This document shows, one piece after another, positions 21,540 through 32,368 of a DNA stretch of 64,000 nt. Origin of the DNA: Pardosa pseudoannulata (lineage: Eukaryota > Arthropoda > Arachnida > Araneae > Lycosidae); NCBI GenBank assembly GCA_032207245.1, contig CM063500.1:85598745-85662744 (forward strand), written 5' to 3'. Position numbers and translations under genes: made by a program. The notes beneath the pieces were generated by a model. It searched no databases and was not told where the DNA came from. It was given only the letters and a program-made list of their open reading frames with translations. The stretch's first letter is position 1. Every line of letters begins with the position of its first letter.

Positions 21540-22610
21540 TTTTTAATTTTTCATGGTTGTAGATCTGTAATTTTATTTGTTATTGCCCTGAATTTTGTTT
21601 TTTCTTCATTGACTGTCAATCCTATGTTTTTTGCTGCTACCTCAAGTGATATGAAAGCCTCTAGCTGACTTAGTTCTTCCCACGATATCAATGTCGCCTG
21701 CAAATGCCAGCAATTGTACGGATTTTAAAAAAAAATTGTTTTCTGAGTTTGCCTACCAGAGTCTCTAATTGTTTTATCTAGTACTATATTAAACAGATGA
21801 CATGACAGGGTGTCTCCTTGTTTCATCCCCTTTTTCAATATATAGGGCCTTACTCTGGACGTTGCAAGTCGGGTCGAACGTTCTTTGTGACATTACTTTG
21901 TCGTCAGCTTGATCGTTTCCTAGCACAATGTTCGCAAGCTGACTTCAAATTGATGTCACAACGAAGGTTTGAACTGAACCGCAACGTCCAGAGTAAGGGC
22001 CTAGAACGCATCTGATCCCAATTTTACATTTTATTCCTTTGAGTGTCATTATGGGGTTAACCAATTTTTTATGGATTCCCAACTCCTACATTGCCTGAAA
22101 CAATTTCTCTCACCGATGCTATCTTAAACTGATCTAATGTCAATAAAAAGCTGATAAGTATATATGTTATATTTTCTGATCTTCTCATGTATTTGTCTAA
22201 TGCCGTACATTTGATCTGTAGTAGATCTGCCTTTCTGAAATCCACACTAGTATTCCCTAATTACTCTGCTAACATAAGTAACTAGTCATTCTGCCAGAAT
22301 GTTTGTGAATATTTTGTATTATGTGTTCAAGGGAGTAATTCCTCTATCGTTCTTACAGTCTAGTGTGTCTTCTTTACTATGAATTATACAATGGGAACCA
22401 CCTTCCCCCACAATAGGTATTTTTTCCATGGTCCAAACGCTAACAATAATGGCATGTATTTCGTTGATGCGTTTAGGCTTCTTTATATCCAGCAGTTTGG
22501 CATTGATACCATCCTGAACTGTTATTGTTTAGTTTATTGCACTTTTAACTTCTTCCATAGGAGATAGAGTAGGCTCTATCCTATTTATATTTATTGCCTG
22601 GGTTTTGTCT
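21540..22610 (-). pseudogene. non-LTR retrotransposon (LINE) reverse transcriptase remnant
   Basis: On the minus strand, segments in shifting frames give RGITPLNT, CGFQKGRSTTDQMYGIRQIH and QLLAFAGDIDIVGRTKSA, then VNEEKTKF. These are the RT motifs RGI.LL, GF..GRSTTDQ, the catalytic F/YADD box and the NEEKTK block. The catalytic box reads FAGD, so the first of the two aspartates is lost. Stops and frameshifts are frequent and a 157-bp foldback element splits the gene. Subclass not certain (CR1/jockey/RTE-like). Confidence 0.8.
21845..22001. mobile_element. 157-bp foldback MITE with TA target duplication
   Basis: Arms of about 50 bp: left GGGCCTTACTCTGGACGTTG, right in reverse GGGCCTTACTCTGGACGTTG, diverging slowly inwards, then an inner pair GTCAGCTTG/CAAGCTGAC. 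TA flanks both ends (21843-21844 and 22002-22003). It sits inside the LINE remnant and so is younger. The TA duplication suggests mobilisation by a Tc1/mariner-type transposase. Confidence 0.85.
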
Positions 22611-24135
22611 CATGTCTACCAAAACGTTTTGGTATTGCGTTTGATCACTTTAAAATAAAGACCATCAAAGTAAGGGGGTTGCAAGGACTGACGAGTAGTC
22701 ATTTCTGGGGTGTAAGAAGGGTGGTAAATTAATGGCTAGAAGCCAAAATAGGAATCAGTTTTCTCTTCACATTACGTTAGATTACGAGAACTTGAGAGAC
22801 TTTTACAGGTTTTCTTGATGGTTGTAATACAAGCATATCACAAGTAGTTGTAATGGAGTTCTATATACTATTTCTGCCGCAGAAGGAGGGGACTCTTAAA
22901 ACTGACCTAAGTCAGTTCATCACTGTAGGTATACATCAATCCATCTATTCTTCTCAAAGGCTCTGAGTGTATGTTTCAAAGACTGGTGCTATCATTCAAT
23001 AAATCTATTTGAATCTATGTGATAAGGGGATGTTCTCGTTCTATTAATACCAAACATTGTTTGCAGATATCGAAAAAGATTAGACTCAAATTGTCTACCT
23101 TGGTCCGTTATTGATGGCGTTACTATAAAGAGATATCCATAACTTTTAGAAATGTTTCGCCACCGTTTCTACAAGCATATCGCCCACAAGGAAAGCTTCG
23201 GGCCATCTTGTGAATCTAGTGGTCCCAGTAAACAGATATTGTGATCCTTCAGAAATCAGGAGAGATTCAATAATGTCGATGTTGATCTGCTTGAAGAAAG
23301 TAGAGAGGATAGGAATACTTACAATATGCGATCTAACATGCATGTGTATTGTTGTTTCTTGACAGTGGAAATGATTTTCCCAGGAAAATAAGCCTCTCTT
23401 GAGTGCAGGCCATACTTATCTATTTCGAGCTATATGTATGTATGTACGAACACCATGATGTGAAAGTCTGTGTGGGTTGATGAAATTTGATTTTCTGAAG
23501 GTTCAGGAAATGTAAGGTCTTATTTTACCATCTGCTACATCACAATCACTATACAACCCAATATCACCTTCGAAGTTCATAGATTTCAATTCAAGATATG
23601 CATTTTTGTTATTTATAAACAGATCCTGCTGCTATTCTTTGGCCAGGGAATTAAGATCAATTTAAAAATTAGAAATTATTTAAATAGTTTTTAATCGTGA
23701 TAAAGCATCATATATTGCATTATCACTACTTTTTACAAATCTTATGACAGTGGTGAATTGAGAAATGTAATTTAATTGGCATATTTGGTGGGAGTATTAA
23801 ATTTTTGTCTACTTGCATAAATTAGAACTTTGTGATCGGTGCACATCGTAAACTGCCTAGCTTCCCAAATCTTTTAAATTTTTATTAAGGAATATTGCTT
23901 AGAAATTCTAGGTCATACTTGCTGTAGTTTTTTTTCGGCAGCACGTAATTTACGAGAAAAAAATTCCCATAGGAACTATACTTACACTACTTGTAATGCA
24001 CTGTACACTATCTGTAATGCACTACCGATTGCGTTATTTGAAGCGTCAGTTATCAAAATGAGAAATTCATTTTCGGTGAAATTAGTTAAACGTGCTACAT
24101 CAATTAAATCTTTTTTAGAATTATTATACACTTAG

Positions 24136-24160
24136 CGATTGTGCACTCAATGCACAATCG
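24136..24160. repeat. short perfect hairpin in the Gypsy remnant
   Basis: Arms CGATTGTGCA and TGCACAATCG around a 5-base loop, within the decayed RNase H region. It could be chance or a small footprint. Confidence 0.5.
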
Positions 24161-24355
24161 TTAGTTCAAAAGGGATACAGTCCTTTTTCTTTGCTTTTTT
24201 AAGATAGCAGATACCAGGGGCATGTACTGTGGCAGCATTTGGCAAAATCTTCTATAAAAATTTAGTTAGGCTAAAAATCTACGGAGTTCTGCTACATTTT
24301 GAGGAATAGAAATTTTTTTAAAAGTTTCGATTTCAGCTAGTAGAGAGGAAATGCT

Positions 24356-24518
24356 GGGTTCATATTGTGGTCCGAGATATGTCACAGATGACTTTCGTGT
24401 CATAATGGTATTAGAAGTCCCCAGAGGTGGATATTTGGAATCATAAATTCCCCTCACTGACGTCTGTAAGAGACAGAAGTTCCCTATGACATATCTCAGC
24501 CACAATACGGTAGCACCC
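24356..24518. mobile_element. 163-bp foldback MITE, family M copy 1
   Basis: Left arm GGGTTCATATTGTGGTCCGA then GATATGTCA; right arm in reverse GGGTGCTACCGTATTGTGGC then GAGATATGTCA. It is the same family as 29702-29867 (shared AGATATGTCA/CATATGTCA arms and a CAGAGGTGG...TAAATT centre). It is inserted in the Gypsy pol remnant. Confidence 0.75.
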
Positions 24519-24959
24519 TTTGTTTGTGTTGACAACCCAAAAATCAGCTGACTGACTACCTCTACTTTCACTCAGTTTAGGTTTTTATTCAGATTGATGT
24601 TTACAATGCCAAACTGAACCACCATTACAGATTGCCGTTGATTATATGGAATTTTATCAAACGACAACCTTATTAAGGTAATCTTGAACTATTAATTAGT
24701 CTACTTTGTTACATGTGGGATTTCATGCTTTAGTTCTTTTCCTTCCTAGGGTTATTCGTATGACTATATTTGTTATCCAGGGGATTAATGACGTATTATT
24801 TTTCTTATATTTTTCTATTTTTAAATCCAGTATTATTATTTTTTTCCCAAAGTAATTTTTCTTGCAATACTAGACTAATGTTTGAGTACTGTTTTTATTG
24901 TTCTGCACATCATAATAGAGCAGGAAAAGAAAAATTTATGTCGATGCTTACCAGTTAAT

Positions 24960-25690
24960 TTGTAATTGGCGGCTGTTAACTTAAAAGTGGTCCACGATAT
25001 CGAAATTATGTATACATATACAAAATTTTTATCGTACACCAAATTTTACAAGTGTAACATTAAAAATTGCATTTATATATGCAATCAATAAATAAAAGAG
25101 AAAGTGCTATTGTTAGCAAATGGTAAATGATATAATAAAATCTGCATTTGTGCCTTAAAGGGAAGGATATTATTCTTAGATCTGTACTTTAATATCAGAG
25201 AATGTAAAGGAAAAAATTGTTTCATTTATATAAATAGATGAATCATGAGAATTTATTTGAAAATCTTTTTAAATAACATACTCATCCTCTCTCTCTCTCT
25301 TTGTTTTAACATGGTAATTTTTTTACGTATACATTATTTTATTTTGGATTGCCTTATTTATTCATAAAATACAAATCTTTTTACTCCTTTAAAATATTTC
25401 ACAACAATATAATTTTAATACTTTAAAAATCTTTTGTAAAAATTAATTTGAAAGTTCTTTTCCATGGAATTTAATATTTAATAATAATGTTTATTGTAGA
25501 AAGTTCAATTTTATTTAAGTTTTATAAATAATCAATTATTTAAAACAGAACAAATCATTTCCTGATAGGTTTTTAATTGGTATGAACATCAAACCACATC
25601 AACAATTTTTAAATTATTTATGTTTAAAAGGAATTGAAGACGCTAATTACTCATGTTAAAGGAATAGTTGTTAAATTAATGAAATGAAAC
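24960..25690. other. gene-free AT-rich stretch
   Basis: No recognisable gene, transposon end or RNA; a short CT repeat lies at about 25287-25301. Confidence 0.5.
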
Positions 25691-25696
25691 TTAATA

Positions 25697-26509
25697 CAGT
25701 AGTACCTCGGTATAACGACCCCTTGTGGGACCAACATCATATGGTCGTTGTAACGAATTGAAAAAATAATAAAAAAATTGAGCAAAGAAATGATGCAACA
25801 ATACATACCTAGAGAACACATCTATTTATTTGTATTTCCATTACTGAATTTTTGGAAAAAAGTCTTTGATTGATGCCTGTTTCAAGTTCATTTGGGAATT
25901 TTTCATTATCACTGATTCCATATCCATTAGATTTTGAAGAATATCTTCAGAATTAAATTGTCCTTCAAAATATTGACATAAGGCATTGATTGCATGGAAG
26001 GTTTCTTTTACATTCACTTTTTCAAAAGCTTGGACGATTTCTTCTCGTCATAGGAATCGCAGTTGTCTTCATTTCTGGTAATACAGGCAATAAAATCGTC
26101 CTCATTCAAATTTTCTTCGCAGCACTGTAAAGTTTCGTCTACCACAACAAACTCATCAAAAGATAATTGAAGATCCAGAAATTTGACACTGAAGAGCTGG
26201 GTCATTTCATTAGTGTCTAGAGTGTCATCTATCTAGGACATCAATGTCGAACGTAACAAAAGGGTCCCTTTAAGCAGACACTAAGAGAGGAGTACAGGTT
26301 TCTTGAAGTTGCACCACAGTATAATAATTTTAAAATAGCCCACTTGCTCATGAGTTCTGCAGTCTAAAATTGGCAGTCGCTCTAATGAAAAATAATATGC
26401 TTGGGGGTCGTTGTAATGATTCAAAATTAACATTATTCCTATGATAAAATAATTGGGACTTTTTAAGATGGTCGTTCTATTGTGGGGTCATTAAAAAGAG
26501 GTTCTACTG
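25697..26509 (-). mobile_element. Tigger-type transposon, 813 bp, internally deleted
   Basis: Left terminus CAGTAGTACCTCGGTATAAC and right terminus in reverse CAGTAGAACCTCTTTTTAAT, with TA on both sides (25695-25696 and 26510-26511). The minus strand inside encodes the C-terminal acidic tail of a Tigger transposase (see next entry). The N-terminal helix-turn-helix and most of the DDE core are missing. Confidence 0.85.
25860..26205 (-). pseudogene. Tigger transposase C-terminal tail
   Basis: Minus-strand frames give FDEFVVVDETLQCCEENLNE, DDFIACITRNEDN, then after a shift EEIVQAFEKVNVKETFHAIN and a tail ending QASIKDFFPKIQ. The acidic DE-rich stretch followed by a DFF end is typical of CENP-B/Tigger transposases. 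At least one frameshift separates the two parts. Confidence 0.75.
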
Positions 26510-26514
26510 TAGTA

Positions 26515-27815
26515 TTAAAGCATTTTCTTACACTGTAAAATTTATTTTCATAAAATATTGAAATTCACAAAATATGGGGGAATCTATTATGATGAAAATG
26601 TGTAAAACACAAAAATCTTGTGTCATATTCTGGAACAAATATTTATCTTAAAAAGGTTTTTTAAATGATGTGAAGAATAATGAAACTAGATGATAAAATT
26701 ATGTTGTAGATTTAAAAGAAATCATATATAAAAATGAGAAACATAACATTTGATTCTGTGTTAGAGCAGGTATTTGTCTTCAAAAACGTGGAATTATTGA
26801 AAATTGGTAAATATGTACTAAAGTAAAATTATTTGTCCTGAAAGATATAAAATTCTCTAACTAACCATTTTAACAGATTCCTTACATTTCATCTTTTTAA
26901 TACACTCTTCAAAGTGTAGATATTACTCTTTAAGGTAGTAAATTTGTAGTATTAAAGGAATTTCAGTATTAATTTGTGTCTTTTTTTTCCATAAGACAGT
27001 AACAAGTTTTTTTAAATTGCTTGTAACATAGCACATATATGCCTACACAAAGAATGTTATACCAGATAAAAAGTAATTAAAAAAAATTTTTTTTTTCAAC
27101 TAAAATATTTTACGTTATCGATTAAGAATTTACCTTTCGTTGATTATTTGACTTCAGTATTTTTATTATTTTTCTATTAAATTACTGAACAATATCATCT
27201 CAAAAAGTCTTAATTTTTACTTTTCGTTAACTATTAAATTTTAGTTTAGTATATGTTAATCAATTTATAATTTAAATATACTTGTGTAAAATTGTGAAAA
27301 GAATAATGCATATTTTAAAATAATGTGTTTCTAGAATGTCATATGTTGCAAGTACTATTCCAGTTTGTTCCAGTTTGTGATAAACTGGTTTAGCTAATGA
27401 AAAATATGTTCCTAGGAAAAGTAAACGTGAATATTTTCAATTTCTCATGACTGATATTGACGTAGAAAATTAGTCTAATAAACATTTGAAGTGTCATATA
27501 ATTGTTTGGGAAGTATAAAATCTTTTTTAAGACAATGACTTAATAAAACTAGGTTCTAGACATGATAGAAATCTCACAGATATTTTGATGTGATGGGAAA
27601 ATTTTATCTATCATGAGATGGCAAATTAAAAAAATGTTATCCGTGCAGGAAGAAATAAATACTATTTGGAAGAGTTAGATGCTAACAAAAGAGTGTTTAT
27701 GAACTGTACTTAGCTTTTTTTAAAGACATATCGTGATATTAAAGGTAACTTTTCCAAATTTTGTATATTATTGCTGAAGATTTATATTTCAGCTGGTTAT
27801 ATATATTTCAAAGAA
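26515..27815. other. gene-free AT-rich stretch
   Basis: No coding region, RNA or transposon terminus recognised. Confidence 0.5.
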
Positions 27816-27827
27816 AATGTGTGTACC

Positions 27828-28354
27828 CAGAGCCATATTACCGACAGGACACGCGGGGCACGTGCCAGGGTCTACTGATTCAGGGGCCCAAAAAATTTTA
27901 GATCCAGAGGTAATTTTGAGACTTAAAAATTTCATGTTTTATTCTATATACAAATTTTGTGAGCTAAAATTTTGTAAGTTTTTCATTATTTCACAAAGTA
28001 CCCACAAGTATAAATACCCATAGTCAGCCATGGTTTTACACTTAAAAACTAAAAGCAAGAATGCAGGTCATTTTGCAAATGAAATCTACCAATCAGATGG
28101 CTAGATTTTGAGAACTTTTCTCAAAAATGTTCGCAATCACAAAATTGAGCTTTCTGATTGGTGGATTCCATTTGCGAAATGTTTTGAATACGATCTGTAT
28201 AATAGCATACCTTTTCAACCCATGGTCAAATTTGCACAATGCTTATCGTATTATGCAAATCTTTCAGCTATATATTAATAAAATGTAATAATAATCTACA
28301 AGGGGCCAAAACATATTCTCTGCCCTGGGCTAAAATCTTGATAATCGGGTCCTG
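27828..28354. mobile_element. 527-bp hAT-like element with 8-bp target duplication
   Basis: Flanked by an exact TGTGTACC on both sides (27820-27827 and 28355-28362). The left end begins CAGAGCCATATTACCGACAG; the right end in reverse begins CAGGACCCGATTATCAAGAT and reaches AGCCCAGGGC, matching the left CCAGGG...GGGGCCC blocks loosely. It is non-coding and contains a nested inverted repeat at 28069-28181. Confidence 0.65.
28069..28181. repeat. 113-bp inverted repeat nested in the hAT-like element
   Basis: Left arm CATTTTGCAAATGAAATCTA then CCAATCAGA; right arm in reverse CATTTCGCAAATGGAATCCA then CCAATCAGA. Arms of about 45 bp with an unpaired centre. Confidence 0.8.
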
Positions 28355-28364
28355 TGTGTACCTA

Positions 28365-29140
28365 CTATTAAGGAAAATTCAGTGTTGGTTTTTATAATTT
28401 AAGATAATGCATACTCAGATGTTAAATTAAATGCCATATTAAAAAAAAGAAATGTAGAAGGGGAAGTTTAAAGTCATTGATTTCATAAGAATTTGTATTT
28501 GTTCACAGTTTTGGATCTGTTGCACTGAAACCACAGTTTTGGGGCATGCCCAAAATTGGGCATCTTTGCCGAATTCTAGAACCAAGTGTTTTGTAACTCT
28601 TGTCCATCTTTCCAAACTCTACTGTTCAAGCCATGAAAAAGAGGGCTATTATTCTTTTGGGAAATATGACAAGCAAAATTAGTAAAAAATAACTTAAGAA
28701 ATCATACAACATGTAGATATTATAGGTAATACTAATTCATAAATTTTAAAAATGTAAAAAAGTTAATAAAAATTTTAATTATAAAAAAAAATCTGCTCAC
28801 AATACATTGTTATCACAAATGTGAGGAAAAAATGGTTTAATAGTTTGAATGAACTTAATGTTTTGTGTACTGAAGTTGTTAGCTGTCCATTTTTTTTTTA
28901 CATAGTTTTTTAAATCAAATTAATGACCAGCTGAAATGTTATAATTTATAATATTCTAGTTCTTAAACATGGGAGGGCTTTTCTTTTGATGTATTTGTCA
29001 AACATATTAAGTTTCTAATTACTAGATTTCAATAAAGAATGAACAAAAGTATTGTCTTGTAATGTGTTTCAAAAATATTTTGCTGTATCCACTTTCAAAT
29101 AATCAGTCTAGAATTAAATAATTCTACTTATTAACTGAGA
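28365..29140. other. gene-free AT-rich stretch
   Basis: No gene, RNA or transposon end recognised. Confidence 0.45.
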
Positions 29141-29141
29141 A

Positions 29142-29425
29142 GCCCAGTGGCTTTGGGATAGCACTTTGTGCTCCCATGACACAGGTCTGAGGTTCGTTTC
29201 CCAGGCCGGGCAAGGTTGACTCAGCCTTTCATCCCTTCAGTGGGTAGATGAACTGAGGACCAAGCATGCTTGGGAACTTGGGGGTTCCGCGTAAGACTGA
29301 CCACTTAACCGGAACATATGCTTCACATCCCAGGGCCCTTGGTCACTTAAACAGAGATTGGCACCATAGGCTCAGACCCCCTAAGGGCTGTTTCACCAAG
29401 GAGTTTAGTTTTTTTTTTTTTAGTA
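29142..29425 (+). repeat. tRNA-derived SINE family B, copy 1 (full length)
   Basis: The head has a box A-like GTGGCTTTGGGATAGCAC and a box B-like GGTTCGTTTCC at tRNA spacing, then a central block TCAGCCTTTCATCCCTTCAG and GGACCAAGCATGCTTGG, and ends near a T-rich run. A second copy lies at 40885-41080 in reverse. The central CTCAGCCTTTCATCC block resembles central domains of other invertebrate SINEs. Confidence 0.8.
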
Positions 29426-29545
29426 CAAATTAACTGATCTCTTTTTAAACAACTCTCTATGAGCCTCTTCACAGTTCATAGAAAGCTGTTTAAAAATCTC
29501 TTTTCTAGCTATACTAACATGTAAACCTCTTTATTTTTCCCATAG

Positions 29546-29669
29546 GATTGTCAGGAATTTTTAAAAAAGAACTTGGAATAAGAAAATAACTGTTTTGAGT
29601 TGTGTAAAATTTCTTGAAAATGCAGATTCATTGATACCATGATGTATCCTTATGGGACATAGTTCTATG
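29546..29669 (+). other. candidate 5' non-coding exon of zinc-finger gene 1
   Basis: Bounded by acceptor TTTTTCCCATAG and donor ATG/GTAAGT. The block GGAATTTTTAAAAAAGAACT and the exact end TTCTATG/GTAAGT recur at 47042-47158, in the same position relative to zinc-finger gene 2. Conservation at paralogous sites together with splice signals suggests a shared leader exon. Inference; no transcript evidence. Confidence 0.4.
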
Positions 29670-29701
29670 GTAAGTCTGTAAGCTTGTAGTTTTGATATAT
29701 T

Positions 29702-29867
29702 GGCTGCTACTATATTACAGTCGACATATGTCACTGGTGCCTTCTACGTCATAATGACATCAGAAATCACCAGAGGTGGGAACTTGGTACTATAAATTTC
29801 ACTCTCTGACATCATTATGATGCAAAATTCACTAGTGACATATGTCATCTGTAATATGGTAGTACCC
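29702..29867. mobile_element. 166-bp foldback MITE, family M copy 2
   Basis: Left arm GGCTGCTACTATATTACAGT then CGACATATGTCACT; right arm in reverse GGGTACTACCATATTACAGA then TGACATATGTCACT. Centre CCAGAGGTGGGAACTTGG is shared with copy 1 at 24356-24518. It is nearly palindromic throughout. Confidence 0.85.
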
Positions 29868-30055
29868 ATTTTCGTTAAAAGAATTGTAGAAGATTTTTAA
29901 GAATGAATGTAGCAGACATAAAATTGATACTTTCTCAAAATGTATAATGTTCATTGAATATATATTCACAAGTGGGGGGAAACATGGGATTTGTAACCTC
30001 CTCCCCCCCTTGAGGATTGCTGTATATATTGCTACATTTCAAACGAAATCTACCG

Positions 30056-30127
30056 AGCTCCATGGCACAATGGTTAAAGTCGTGGGCTACAAACCGAAAG
30101 GTCTCAGGTTCGATCCTGAGTCAGGAC
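30056..30127 (+). other. tRNA-like sequence (pseudo-tRNA or SINE head)
   Basis: Contains a good box A (TGGCACAATGGTTAAAG) and box B (GGTTCGATCC), and a middle CTACAAACCGAAAGGTC like that of tRNA-Asn. The acceptor stem does not pair, the T arm has an 8-base loop, and the anticodon position would be ACA. It is therefore not a working tRNA gene; a pol III-type promoter relic or SINE head is more likely. Confidence 0.4.
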
Positions 30128-30199
30128 AAATTTATTTCTGTAATTTTATGTTCGATTTGTTAAGTAGTCAAGAAGACTTCTAAATTATGCAAATTTTCT

Positions 30200-30370
30200 G
30201 TTCCATTAAAATAAATCTAGAATGTTCTGTTACCATATAAAAGCCTCTGTTAAAACTGGGAGTGGCAGTTGTTGTTTGAGTACGAGCTAAGTAGCTCGGC
30301 ATTTAATAAACGGTGTTATTTCTTAAACTTGACTCTTCATTGTGTGCCACCAGTATTTACATCCACATAA
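30200..30370 (+). mobile_element. LTR-like segment
   Basis: Has TATA-like ATATAAAAGCC, then about 70 bp on AATAAACGG and a GT-rich CATTGTGTGCC, the spacing expected of a U3-R-U5 segment. It follows the tRNA-like sequence. Ends and target duplication are not resolved. Confidence 0.35.
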
Positions 30371-31513
30371 CAATATGTATTTTATCTTTATTGCTGTATT
30401 CGTTTTGCATTGAGTGGAATGAGAAAACCTTCTTCCCCCATTAAAAAACTTTCACTTACCCCACTGATTCTCACCCAGCTGTTAGATTCAACTATAAAAA
30501 GTTGTAGACTCTTTCCAAGATACTCTATGGGCCTACATGGGCCATAATCTATCACAAATGGCATGCATTGTTGATGTAAGGAAAAGCATTTGTTAGGTAT
30601 ACAATACAGTTATACCATAGCACATACAAAGTAAGTATTAACATATTTTTAAAATTAATAAAAGTGTTCTAGTTAAGATTATAATTTTGGATATTAAAAT
30701 ATTTGTTACATATGTCAGAGGAATGTATGAAAAAAACCAAAAAAAAAAAAAAAACTTGATCAATTTGCTTGAAACTTATTTTGAAATTATTGAGTTATTA
30801 CCTGTTAAAGTAATAAAAGAAATATATAAAAGTATATTATGTTTGATTTGTAGTAAGTAATAAGCTCAGATTTTTTTCATTTTGTTTTGAGTTGAGAGTT
30901 TTCAAAATAGCATAATTTCAAAATATTAAAAAGATTGTAATATAAATAACATACAATTATAGGACATAACTAAAAATTCTGAAGCATGCTTTGAAAGAAA
31001 AAGATTTTATTAAAATTACTGTAAGTAAACATACTACCAAAAATATCAATTATTGCATGATTAAATATTGCAGTTAAAAAATTTACTTAAGTGACTAACT
31101 GGAAAGAAAGCTTAACACAGTGTTTCGTTATGAACAAGAATTATATGTCAATCACAACATATCATGTGAAAATGAATTTTTTAATTTCTTATTTCAAAGC
31201 ATTTAAAAACAGAGCTGTGCCATGCTATGATGCAGAGAAGTGGCCACATCAGGTGACATCATAAGAAGGTAGTAAAATAAGCCAAATCAAAATATTTAAG
31301 GGGTTGCATTTTGAATTTTTGTTTTATACTGAGAAAATCTACTGCACAGTCCTGATTGAGAGTTGTAGTTAAAGCTGGAGTTAACTAACAAAAAGAAATG
31401 ACTTGTGAATTTTTTATCCCTAAATAAAATATATGTTGGCATATCTTTATGAGACATTGATACTTACATATAAGTTAATTGCTAACTTCAAATTGCTGTA
31501 TTACAAACTGTGA
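30371..31513. other. gene-free AT-rich stretch
   Basis: No gene or transposon terminus recognised; a poly-A run lies at about 30740-30754. Confidence 0.45.
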
Positions 31514-31521
31514 CTTTAGGT

Positions 31522-32014
31522 CAGGGATGGGCAAAATATGGCCCACGGGCCATTTCCGACCCGCTGGAAGGTTTTATCTGGCCCACGGATAGAATTTTAA
31601 GTTGCCAGTTCGAGACAAATTAAAAGAAATATATATTTATACATTATATATCCTTCTACTTTGCTTAAATATTATATCCCAAATTTATTATCTCATGCTC
31701 AGAAGATCAGTGGTATATTTGTTTCTTATATGTGAACAAGTGTTTTCAACTTTGAACCTTACAAAGAATAATTTCAGAAGTAGACTGATAGATGAGCATT
31801 TAGCATCGTTCCTTAAAATCAGTTCATTTCACTTCGAACCTCAGTATGAGAAACTTTTAAAAATGAAATCGCAATTTCATTCATCTCATTAATGTATTTA
31901 AACCATTAGGTACTTCTATATTGTTTTTAAAATTTTAGAAAAATTTATCTTGGCCCACCGAACTTATTTTCTTTCGATTTTTGGCCCGCAGCTGAAAAAG
32001 TTTGTCCCTCCCTG
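31522..32014 (+). mobile_element. 493-bp hAT element with exact 8-bp target duplication
   Basis: Termini CAGGGATGGGCAAA and, in reverse, CAGGGAGGGACAAA; both then enter GGCCCACGGGCC-like GC-rich blocks. The flanking CTTTAGGT is identical on both sides (31514-31521 and 32015-32022). It retains a C-terminal transposase piece. An internally deleted, non-autonomous copy. Confidence 0.92.
31725..31892 (+). pseudogene. hAT transposase C-terminal (dimerisation) fragment
   Basis: Reads CEQVFSTLNLTKNNFRSRLI then DEHLASFLKISS. This matches the CEQ.FS..K..KS..R.RL.DEHL...L segment of the hAT group related to ZBED5 and GTF2IRD2 proteins. The catalytic domain is deleted. The frame is open for 96 codons, so decay is recent or mild. 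Confidence 0.8.
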
Positions 32015-32368
32015 CTTTAGGTGGTGTGCTATGCTACATAAATGTAGAAAAGATATTGTAGAGGCAAGGCTGCATATTAGATGGGGGATACCAGTACCAT
32101 GTACCCAGGCCCAGGATGTTAGGTTTTTTTCAAACTTTTTAGTTTCTTAGAAAAGTTTATCCTCTTGAAAAATTTCTTGAAAATAAACTTTATTCCATAC
32201 CATGTGCCCTCAATGGCCTCTACTCCGACCCTATTCCAATGCTCCCCAACTTCTGGCATTGCTTTGTTATTATCATACTGATTGCTAAACCTGTTCCTTC
32301 CTGAAAGAATATAAATGAAGGATATATATAGAACAGTGTTCTTGTTCTGCAGTGCATTCTTATTACTA

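Larger units (their letters stand above)
22990..24620 (-). pseudogene. Gypsy (Ty3) retrotransposon pol remnant: RT end, RNase H, integrase
   Basis: From right to left on the minus strand: an RT C-terminal piece ISIPQNVAELRRFLA (about 24.27-24.32 kb); an RNase H piece LILITDASNNAIGSAL (about 24.02-24.06 kb) and then FFSRKLRAAEKK; and an integrase piece INIDIIESLLISEG with TRFTRWPEAF (23.15-23.34 kb) and TDQGRQFESNLFRYLQ (about 23.05-23.12 kb). This is the usual Gypsy order RT-RNase H-integrase. Stops and frame changes show it is dead. A 163-bp foldback element interrupts the RT region. No LTR was identified. Confidence 0.8.

Noticed and set aside
30056..30127. A working tRNA gene
   Set aside because: The acceptor stem does not pair, the T loop is irregular and the anticodon stem is mismatched.
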